The notes under the pieces are model-generated. The model was not told where the DNA came from, searched no databases, and saw only the letters and a program-made list of their open reading frames with translations. DNA of 15,179 nt, from positions 1-15,179 of the forward strand of contig CAZGSG010000129.1 in assembly GCA_964528095.1 (NCBI GenBank). The letters run 5' to 3'. The translations under genes were made by a program, and so were the position numbers. The stretch comes from CAZGSG01 sp964528095 (GTDB lineage: Bacteria; Bacteroidota; Bacteroidia; Chitinophagales; Chitinophagaceae). This document shows, piece by piece, positions 8,126 to 13,830 of this stretch (its first letter is position 1; the number at the start of each line of letters is the position of its first letter).

Positions 8126-8788
8126 ATGAGCAGGATACAACAAACAGCGGATAGCATCGTGGCACAAGGCATGTTGCCTTTATATTTTAATGCGGATGAA
8201 ACAATAAGTGTTGAAGTATTAAGAGCGATCTATCGTGCGGGTGTAAAGGCGGTGGAATATACCAATCGTGGTGAAGCGGCGCCAAAAAATTTCAAAAAAC
8301 TAATAGAGATCCGCGATGCGGAAATGCCCGGCATGTTGCTGGGTATCGGCACCGTAAAAGACCTGCAGACAGCGAAAGATTATATTGCTGCCGGTGCAGA
8401 CTTTCTTGTAAGCCCCGGCTTTGTAAAAGAAGTAGCGGACTATTCAGTAGCCAATGATATTTTTTATGCCCCCGGTTGTATGACTCCTTCTGAGATCATT
8501 GCGGCGGAGAATAGCGGCATAAAATTTATCAAGTTATTCCCGGGTAATATGCTGGGACCAGAATACCTGAGCAGTATAAAAGATATCTTCCCTAAACTCT
8601 TATTCATGCCTACCGGCGGAGTAGATACGACAAAGGAAAATATCGAAGGTTGGTACAAGGCAGGTGTTTGCGCGGTAGGCATGGGAAGCAAGTTGATCAG
8701 CAAGAAGCTAATGGAACAAAAGGATTATATTACCATAGAAAAAGAGACAAAATCGGTTTTGGAACTATTAGGTTCAATAAAAAAATAA
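8126..8788 (+). CDS. eda: KDPG aldolase (2-keto-3-deoxy-6-phosphogluconate / 4-hydroxy-2-oxoglutarate aldolase)
   Basis: A 220-residue class I aldolase of the KDPG/KHG family (E. coli Eda 213). It cleaves KDPG to pyruvate and glyceraldehyde-3-phosphate, closing the uronate route. The Schiff-base lysine is K136 in FIKLFPGN, and the general acid/base glutamate is E44 in EYTNRG. Other conserved segments are GIGTV (73-77), SPGF (96-99), PGCMTPSE (116-123) and PTGGV (162-166). It is 7 bp after the YhcH-family gene and 7 bp before the transporter, a tight co-transcribed trio. Confidence 0.95.
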   Translation: MSRIQQTADSIVAQGMLPLYFNADETISVEVLRAIYRAGVKAVEYTNRGEAAPKNFKKLIEIRDAEMPGMLLGIGTVKDLQTAKDYIAAGADFLVSPGFVKEVADYSVANDIFYAPGCMTPSEIIAAENSGIKFIKLFPGNMLGPEYLSSIKDIFPKLLFMPTGGVDTTKENIEGWYKAGVCAVGMGSKLISKKLMEQKDYITIEKETKSVLELLGSIKK

Positions 8789-8795
8789 TTGCTTA

Positions 8796-10172
8796 ATGAA
8801 TACCGCGGCCATAGGAAAGTATAGATGGACGATCTGTGCTCTTTTATTTTTCGCCACCACCGTCAATTATCTCGATCGCCAGGTGCTTAGTCTGCTGCAA
8901 CCCAAACTGGAAGAGCTCTTTCATTGGACCAATAGCGACTACGCCAATATCACGGCCGTTTTCCAGTTCACCTACGCGTTATCAATGCTGTTTGCAGGTA
9001 GGATCATCGATAAGCTTGGAACAAAAAAAGGATATGCCTGGGCAATTATTATCTGGTCCCTGGGCGCTTTAGTACATGCGTTGTCTGTACCGGTTGGTGA
9101 AGGTATAGCAGCAGTACTTGGCTGGTTTGGTATTAGTATCATGGGGCTAACGGCAGTATCCATAGCAGGGTTTATGTTTTCAAGAGCAATCCTTGCATTC
9201 GGCGAAGCGGGCAACTTTCCTGCAGCCATCAAAGCGACTGCTGAATATTTCCCAAAGAAAGAACGCTCCTTTGCCACGGGCATCTTCAATTCCGGTGCAA
9301 ATGTGGGAGCTATTCTTGCTCCGCTTACTGTACCCTGGATCAGCAGGCATTGGGGCTGGGAATGGGCATTCATCATTATTGGTGCCATCGGATTTTTATG
9401 GTTATTCTTCTGGTTAACATTATATGAGCGACCCGAGAAACAAAAAAGATTATCTGCAGCCGAGCTGGCTTATATCAATAGCGGCGAAGAAGAAGTATCG
9501 CTCAAAAGCGAACAGGAGAAAGCGGAAAAAGTATCCTGGATCAAATTATTGGGATACAGGCAGACATGGGCTTTTACATTCGGTAAGTTCATGACCGATG
9601 GAGTATGGTGGTTTTTCCTGTTCTGGCTGCCTGCATATCTCAAAGCCCAGTATGGCATCGTTGATGAAGCCGTAATGCTGCCGCTTGCGGGATTGTATAC
9701 ACTGGCGATGGTTGGAAGTATTGGCGGTGGCTGGTTCCCGATGTTTTTTATTAAGAAGGGATACAAGGTATATGATGGAAGAATGCGGGCGATGTTTGTG
9801 ATAGCGCTGTTCCCGCTGGTGGTACTGGCAGCGCAACCGCTTGGATATATCAGCTATTGGATCCCTGTATTGTTAATAGGTATCGGTGCCGCTGCGCACC
9901 AGGCATGGTCAGCAAATATCTTTACCACGGTATCCGATATGTTTCCTCAAAAGGCAATAGGTTCTGTAGTAGGTATCGGCGGAATGGCCGGTGGTCTTGG
10001 TGGTGTGATCATGTCAAAACTGGGTGGTGCTTTATTTGATCATTATAAAGCGCTGGGTCATATCCAGACAGGGTATACGATCATGTTCACTATCTGTGCA
10101 GTGGCCTATCTCGTAGCATGGGTGGTTATGAAATCGCTGGTGCCAAAGTATAAACCAATTACTGATTTATAA
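8796..10172 (+). CDS. exuT: Hexuronate transporter, MFS (ExuT/anion:cation symporter type)
   Basis: A 458-residue, roughly 12-helix inner-membrane transporter. The N-terminus KYRWTICALLFFATTVNYLDRQV (8-30) is characteristic of ExuT-like members of the anion:cation symporter family, as is RAILAFGEAGNFPAAIKATAEYFPKKERSFATG (130-162). A charged cytoplasmic loop at about 209-248 separates the two six-helix halves, and the second half opens with FMTDGVWWFFLFWLPAYL. Compared with what I recall of E. coli ExuT, about 25 extra mostly hydrophobic residues occur around 98-125, between helices 3 and 4. Expected role: proton-coupled import of galacturonate or glucuronate from the periplasm. It is the last gene of the cluster and is followed by an intrinsic terminator. 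Confidence 0.88.
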   Translation: MNTAAIGKYRWTICALLFFATTVNYLDRQVLSLLQPKLEELFHWTNSDYANITAVFQFTYALSMLFAGRIIDKLGTKKGYAWAIIIWSLGALVHALSVPVGEGIAAVLGWFGISIMGLTAVSIAGFMFSRAILAFGEAGNFPAAIKATAEYFPKKERSFATGIFNSGANVGAILAPLTVPWISRHWGWEWAFIIIGAIGFLWLFFWLTLYERPEKQKRLSAAELAYINSGEEEVSLKSEQEKAEKVSWIKLLGYRQTWAFTFGKFMTDGVWWFFLFWLPAYLKAQYGIVDEAVMLPLAGLYTLAMVGSIGGGWFPMFFIKKGYKVYDGRMRAMFVIALFPLVVLAAQPLGYISYWIPVLLIGIGAAAHQAWSANIFTTVSDMFPQKAIGSVVGIGGMAGGLGGVIMSKLGGALFDHYKALGHIQTGYTIMFTICAVAYLVAWVVMKSLVPKYKPITDL

Positions 10173-10198
10173 ACACTGAATAAGTTCAGCATATTATT

Positions 10199-10232
10199 GA
10201 AGAGATATCTCCACCCGGAATATCTCTTTTTT
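10199..10232 (+). terminator. Intrinsic terminator after exuT
   Basis: Stem arms AGAGATAT (10201-10208) and ATATCTCT (10220-10227) are perfect complements, extendable by one A:T pair, with an 11-nt loop and a run of six T (10227-10232). It begins 26 bp after the exuT stop codon and closes the uronate cluster. Confidence 0.85.
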
Positions 10233-10234
10233 GC

Positions 10235-10459
10235 TTTTAACACGGAATCCCGGAGAAGAAATAATCTTTCCCCTGTTCAATGAGTACTATTTACTGATCG
10301 CTTCCCTGGCTGAACTTAAAAATAAGGAAGCACGGAATTGGTAGACTCTGCCAATTCCGTGCTTCCTTATTTGGCATTACAGATTTCAAAATAATCAGAA
10401 CAATAGTCCAGGTCAGGGAGAAAGATTGACGATGTATCCTCCGTGCTTCCGTGTTAAAA
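10235..10459. repeat. 225-bp imperfect palindrome with a perfect 22-bp core stem, between convergent genes
   Basis: The outer ends are a perfect 13-bp inverted repeat: TTTTAACACGGAA (10235-10247) and TTCCGTGTTAAAA (10447-10459). The core is a perfect 22-bp inverted repeat, 10320-10341 against 10351-10372, with a 9-nt loop (TAGACTCTG). Both pairs are centred on the same point (about 10346-10347), and intermediate stretches are also partly complementary (AATCTTTC near 10262 against GAAAGATT near 10421; TACTATTTACTGAT near 10285 against ATCAGAACAATAGT near 10395). The word CACGGAA recurs in the outer arm, the core and the opposite end. There is no ORF, no transposase and no obvious target-site duplication. 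The element occupies most of the 373-bp gap between exuT and htpG; the rest is the two flanking terminators. It is probably a dispersed non-coding repeat of this genome. Confidence 0.8.
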
Positions 10460-10481
10460 ACGAACTTAGGAAAGCCCACAC

Positions 10482-10525
10482 AAAAAAGCCCCGGAAAACA
10501 GAACAAAAGTTCTCTCTTCCGGGGC
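10482..10525 (-). terminator. Intrinsic terminator of htpG
   Basis: Read on the - strand, a hairpin lies 20 bp past the htpG stop. The outer stem is GCCCCGGAA/TTCCGGGGC (10488-10496 with 10517-10525), and an inner stem AGAAC/GTTCT (10500-10504 with 10509-10513) has an AAAA loop in + orientation. Six T follow on the - strand (A-run 10482-10487 on +). This is a canonical GC-rich stem with a T-tract. Confidence 0.88.
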
Positions 10526-10545
10526 ATACCAACTATTTAAACAGA

Positions 10546-12432
10546 TCAGATCAATGTCACACTCCGTTTTACAAAATCAGTCAACTCCGCGCCAGTCAGC
10601 ATCCCCTGTGAAAGTAATGCCAGGTCAAAAACCTGTTTTGCCATCCGGCTTTTTTCTTCCTCGTTCTCCGTGTTCACGATCTTGTTGATCAATGGATGAT
10701 TACCATTTACGGTTACCTTATAACTATCGGGCATTGATCCGTAAAAACTCATTCCTCCTCCACCCATCGCGGCCATATCTTTCATGCGACGCATAAATTC
10801 ATCCATCGTCACGGTAACAGGCAATTCATCAGTGGAGAGACCTTCTACCGATACCGACATGCCTGGCTTCTGGATCGTTTTTTCAAAAACGGTCTTTACA
10901 GCTGCTGACTGCTCTTCAGTGAGCACAGAAGCGATCGCATCTCCTTTATCGATCAGGCTGTCTATAGTGCCAGAGTCCACTCTTTTCACCTGGGTCTTTT
11001 CAAGTTTCTGTTCCAGCATACTGATCAGGTGATTGTCCAGCGGACTATCCATCAACAATACATCATACGATCTTGCTGCCGCGGACTGGATGAAAGCATC
11101 CTGTTTGCCAGGGTCTGTAGCATACAGGTATACAGCGCTGCCATCTTTATCTGTTTGTAATGGTTTTACTTTTTCAAGATATTCCGCAAGCGTATAAAAT
11201 TCTTTTTTTGTATTGGTGAACAGGAAAAACTCTTTTGCTTTTTCATAGAATTTTTCATCCGTGATCATGCCGTATTTTACAAACAGGCCAATATCGGGCC
11301 ATTTGTTTTCATATACCTTCCTGTCTTTCTTAAAAAGTTCAGACAGTTTATCACCCACTTTTTTGGTGATATAGGTATTGATCTTTTTTACATTACTGTC
11401 CGCCTGTAAGAAACTGCGGGATACATTGAGGGGGATATCCGGTGAATCGATCACTCCATGCAGCAACATCAGGAATTCAGGCACTATATCTTTTACCTCG
11501 TCTGTAATGAATACCTGGCGGGAAAATAATTTGATCTTATTGGGCTTTAGCTCCACATCCTTTTTCACTTTGGGAAAATACAATACACCGGTAAGATTAA
11601 AAGGATAATCCACATTCAGGTGTATCCAGAAAAGAGGCTCTTCTCCATAAGGATATAGTTCCCTGTAAAAATCAAGATAGTCATCGTCTGTTAATGAAGA
11701 AGGAGACTTGCTCCAGATCGGATGTGTATTATTGATGATGTTATCAACCTCAACTGTTTTGTATCTTGGTTTACCTTCTTCATCCTCGCCATCGGGGATG
11801 GAGTCACTCTTTGTGCCGAACTTAATAGGAATAGGCAGGAAAGAACAGTATTTATTGAGGATGCCTTTCAGCTTTTGTTCGTCCAGGAATTCTTCTGATT
11901 CACTATTGATATGAAGAATAATATCAGTACCACGTTCTGTGCGACTGCCTTCGCTCAATTCAAATTCTGTACTGCCATCACATATCCAGCGGGCAGGCGT
12001 TGCGCCTTCCTGGTAGGAAAGGGTTTGGATCTCTACTTCTCCGGATACCATGAATGCTGAATAAAAACCAAGACCGAACTTACCGATCAGCTCATTGGCA
12101 TCTTTAGCGTCCTTGAATTTTTCCACGAATTCAGTAGCTCCGGAAAAAGCGATCTGGTTGATATACTTTTTGATCTCATCGGCTGTCATTCCCAGACCCT
12201 TATCACTAATGGTGATCGTTTTCTTTTCTTTATCAAAAGCTACTTCTACCTGCAAGTGGCCCAGCTCGCCTTTATACTGACCCAGGGCGGAGAGACGCTT
12301 TATTTTTTGAGATGCGTCTACTGCATTGGATACCAGCTCTCTCAAAAAGATCTCGTGATCAGAATAGAGAAATTTCTTAATGATCGGGAAAATATTCTCC
12401 GTATGGATGGAGATCGTACCTTTTTCTTGCAT
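10546..12432 (-). CDS. htpG: Molecular chaperone HtpG (bacterial Hsp90)
   Basis: A 628-residue cytosolic ATP-dependent chaperone. The start is the ATG at 12432 (MQEKGTISIHTENIFP). The frame remains open to a TTG at 12507, but those 25 extra residues do not look like HtpG and overlap the predicted promoter. The N-terminal GHKL ATPase is intact: E32, N36 and D39 in RELVSNAVDA, D77 in SDKGLGM, and the lid/G-box GKFGLGFYSAFM (117-128). The middle domain carries the conserved LNVSRSFLQADSNVKKI segment, and the C-terminal dimerisation region ends in GMLTGAELTDFVKRS. The usual IGKSGT lid motif reads IAFSGATEF. It is monocistronic: own terminator downstream, divergent gene upstream. It has no link to the uronate genes beyond adjacency. 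Confidence 0.96.
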   Translation of the reverse strand: MQEKGTISIHTENIFPIIKKFLYSDHEIFLRELVSNAVDASQKIKRLSALGQYKGELGHLQVEVAFDKEKKTITISDKGLGMTADEIKKYINQIAFSGATEFVEKFKDAKDANELIGKFGLGFYSAFMVSGEVEIQTLSYQEGATPARWICDGSTEFELSEGSRTERGTDIILHINSESEEFLDEQKLKGILNKYCSFLPIPIKFGTKSDSIPDGEDEEGKPRYKTVEVDNIINNTHPIWSKSPSSLTDDDYLDFYRELYPYGEEPLFWIHLNVDYPFNLTGVLYFPKVKKDVELKPNKIKLFSRQVFITDEVKDIVPEFLMLLHGVIDSPDIPLNVSRSFLQADSNVKKINTYITKKVGDKLSELFKKDRKVYENKWPDIGLFVKYGMITDEKFYEKAKEFFLFTNTKKEFYTLAEYLEKVKPLQTDKDGSAVYLYATDPGKQDAFIQSAAARSYDVLLMDSPLDNHLISMLEQKLEKTQVKRVDSGTIDSLIDKGDAIASVLTEEQSAAVKTVFEKTIQKPGMSVSVEGLSTDELPVTVTMDEFMRRMKDMAAMGGGGMSFYGSMPDSYKVTVNGNHPLINKIVNTENEEEKSRMAKQVFDLALLSQGMLTGAELTDFVKRSVTLI

Positions 12433-12471
12433 AAAATAAGTGTTTGTAAAAATTTCAGGTTTTGCCAATAC

Positions 12472-12515
12472 TAACAAGGCTTGTTCCAATAATAGCTTCC
12501 GGGACAAACTGACAG
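12472..12515 (-). promoter_or_regulatory. Candidate htpG promoter, sigma-54-like, with upstream CTGTCAGTTTGTC box
   Basis: On the - strand, TTGGAACAAGCCTTGTTA (12489 down to 12472) fits the -24/-12 layout: GG at 12487-12486, exactly ten bases, then G at 12475. The -12 dinucleotide is GT rather than the consensus GC. The predicted start of transcription near 12463 gives a leader of about 31 nt to the ATG at 12432. The box CTGTCAGTTTGTC (12515 down to 12503) sits 13 bp further upstream. I see no good TAnnTTTG promoter for htpG here. The assignment is inference and would be weakened if the box is not repeated at other stress genes. Confidence 0.4.
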
Positions 12516-12519
12516 CCCC

Positions 12520-12548
12520 TTAGCGTATTTGCCGCAATGTTACGCTAA
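12520..12548. promoter_or_regulatory. Perfect 8-bp inverted repeat in the htpG/hypothetical divergent region (possible operator or activator site)
   Basis: TTAGCGTA (12520-12527) and TACGCTAA (12541-12548) are perfect inverted copies separated by 13 bp, which themselves contain TTGC-C-GCAA. The site is about 57-85 bp upstream of the predicted htpG start of transcription and 27 bp upstream of the divergent -7 box. That geometry suits a dimeric activator or repressor acting on either gene. Function is unproven. Confidence 0.4.
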
Positions 12549-12554
12549 AGAAAA

Positions 12555-12583
12555 TTGGGTCATCGAACTTAATCTTAATTTTG
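12555..12583 (+). promoter_or_regulatory. Candidate Bacteroidota housekeeping promoter of the 93-codon gene
   Basis: TAATTTTG (12576-12583) is an exact match to the TAnnTTTG -7 consensus of Bacteroidota primary sigma. A TTG at 12555-12557, 18 bp upstream, could serve as the -33 element. The ATG is only 4 bp after the -7 box, so transcription would begin at or next to the start codon. Confidence 0.45.
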
Positions 12584-12587
12584 CGGG

Positions 12588-12869
12588 ATGGACCTCGGTT
12601 TATTTAGAAATTCACTGAAAAATAGTCAGCCGGATCCGGGCCTGTCCACCTGGCTGCAGGCACTCTGGTATGATGCAAAAGGCAATTGGGAAAAAGCCCA
12701 TGAGCTGATACAGGACCTGCCCGATCAAACCTCTGCGTTATTACATGCCTATCTCCACCGAAAAGAAGGGGATACCTGGAACGCGGATTACTGGTATACA
12801 AAAGCCGGTAAAAAAAGACCGGCCCTCACACTGGAAGAGGAATGGGAGCGGCTGGTGGGGGATTTATAG
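12588..12869 (+). CDS. Conserved hypothetical small helical protein (TPR-like)
   Basis: A 93-residue protein with no signal peptide or membrane segment. The visible pattern LQALWYDAKGNWEKAHELIQDL ... ALLHAYLHRKEGDTWNADYWYTKAGK ... EEEWERLV (residues about 23-90) is a conserved block I associate with small hypothetical proteins in many bacteria. It looks like two or three antiparallel helices reminiscent of a tetratricopeptide repeat. No catalytic residues are evident, and I do not assign a function. The start is fixed: this is the only Met, and an in-frame TAA lies 12 bp upstream (12576). It is divergent from htpG and convergent with the DUF1003 gene. Confidence 0.75.
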   Translation: MDLGLFRNSLKNSQPDPGLSTWLQALWYDAKGNWEKAHELIQDLPDQTSALLHAYLHRKEGDTWNADYWYTKAGKKRPALTLEEEWERLVGDL

Positions 12870-12871
12870 TG

Positions 12872-13048
12872 GATGGCGGATATTGGATATTGGATGGTGG
12901 ATATAAGATATTAGGATATACCCCCTGATCTTAGAATTCTTATTTTATTGATAATACCAACAGCAACCTCTTATATCCACCATCCAATATCCAACATCCG
13001 CCATCTTATATCCACCATCCAATATCCAATATCCACCACCCACCATCC
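12872..13048. repeat. Inverted repeat (37 bp, one mismatch) with right arm in tandem duplicate, filling a convergent gap
   Basis: Positions 12872-12908 pair with 12969-13005 with a single mismatch (12882 against 12995), enclosing a 60-nt spacer. The right arm is repeated in tandem as a 35-bp unit: 12970-13004 and 13005-13039 differ at three positions. The arms are built from iterated 7-8-nt words (GGATATT, GGATGGT, GGATGGC), with more partial copies to 13048. The block begins 3 nt after the stop codon of the 93-codon gene and ends 5 nt before the DUF1003 stop, so it fills the whole gap. It may act as a bidirectional terminator or RNA-end stabiliser, though no clear T-tract follows. Confidence 0.82.
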
Positions 13049-13052
13049 TTCC

Positions 13053-13697
13053 TCACTCCTTCCCCTTTATCATCCTTCCAATACTCTCCATCAACTCGAT
13101 TTGTACTTTTTGAATCTCCAGTAAACGTTTATTCTGGTGCAGTAACATATGGTCGATTTTTTCATGCAACATCCGGATCTCTACCTCCGCTTTGAGGTTT
13201 ACCTCATAATCATGCTCGGCCCGGTTACGATCTTTTGTTTCCTGCCGGTTCTGGCTCATCATGATCACGGGCGCCTGCACGGCGGCAATACAGGATAAAA
13301 GAAGATTCAATAAAATAAAGGGATAGGGGTCAAAAGCTTTACTGCGCAGGAATATAATATTCAATGCCATCCAGCCGATCAAAAATGAAAAGAAGATAAT
13401 AATGAACTTCCAGCTTCCTCCAAAAGTAGCGACCTTGTCTGCGAGGCGCGCACCGGGACTTGGAATCTCTTCCTTGTCTGGCCGCATGGTACTGGATATA
13501 AATTTCTTTTTGCCGATACTGCGCGCCACTGTTTTTTCCACCTTCGTCAGTTCGCCCATTTCTTCCTGCAAAAGCAATTCAATATAATTTTTCCGGAGTT
13601 CATTGAGCTGCTCAGGAGGCAGGGTGGAGTTGTCTTCACAACCCGGGACCTCCTGCATTACATATTCGCGAAAGGAGTTGATACCCGTTGATTTCAT
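13053..13697 (-). CDS. DUF1003 family membrane protein
   Basis: A 214-residue protein from the ATG at 13697; the open frame reaches a TTG at 13724 that adds nine unconserved residues. Two transmembrane helices are seen at about 97-117 and 125-147. Between and after them is the DUF1003 hallmark DPYPFILLNLLLSCIAAVQAPVIMMSQNRQ, followed by KDR.RAEHDYEVNLKAEVEI. The last about 45 residues are a charged amphipathic helix, probably a coiled coil. Residues 1-90 are hydrophilic and probably cytosolic. The biochemical role of DUF1003 proteins is unknown to me. It lies downstream of the acyl-CoA synthetase on the same strand, but a 103-bp gap with an inverted repeat separates them, so co-transcription is uncertain. 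Confidence 0.88.
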   Translation of the reverse strand: MKSTGINSFREYVMQEVPGCEDNSTLPPEQLNELRKNYIELLLQEEMGELTKVEKTVARSIGKKKFISSTMRPDKEEIPSPGARLADKVATFGGSWKFIIIFFSFLIGWMALNIIFLRSKAFDPYPFILLNLLLSCIAAVQAPVIMMSQNRQETKDRNRAEHDYEVNLKAEVEIRMLHEKIDHMLLHQNKRLLEIQKVQIELMESIGRMIKGKE

Positions 13698-13745
13698 AGC
13701 GCTTATTTTTATATAAGCTACCAAATTTTATCCAATCCCTGATAG

Positions 13746-13830
13746 TAATTCAAAATTCAAAAGTAAAAATCAGAACCCGAAGTTCGTTAAGGACTAAGGA
13801 ACCTGTTTTTTAATTTTTAATTTTGAATTA
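13746..13830. repeat. A/T-rich inverted repeat between two - strand genes, overlapping a stop codon
   Basis: Arms 13746-13773 and 13803-13830 match as inverted copies in 25 of 28 positions, with a 29-nt loop. The left arm begins TAATTCAAAATT; the right arm ends AATTTTGAATTA, and its last three bases are the stop codon of the acyl-CoA synthetase. Read on the - strand, the hairpin follows translation directly. It could be a terminator or an mRNA 3' end, but T-runs lie inside the arms rather than cleanly after them. Confidence 0.65.

Noticed and set aside
10235..10459. Insertion sequence or intact transposon suggested by terminal inverted repeats
   Set aside because: It is only 225 bp, has no transposase ORF and no recognisable target-site duplication; kept as a non-coding palindromic repeat.
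12433..12507. N-terminal 25-residue extension of HtpG from a TTG codon
   Set aside because: HtpG proteins begin close to the QEKGTI/TENIF motif; the extension covers the predicted promoter and starts at a rare codon.
12970..13039. Two adjacent 35-bp direct repeats, resembling the start of a CRISPR array
   Set aside because: The copies are immediately adjacent with no spacer, consist of internal short-word iterations, have an inverted partner at 12872, and no cas genes are nearby.
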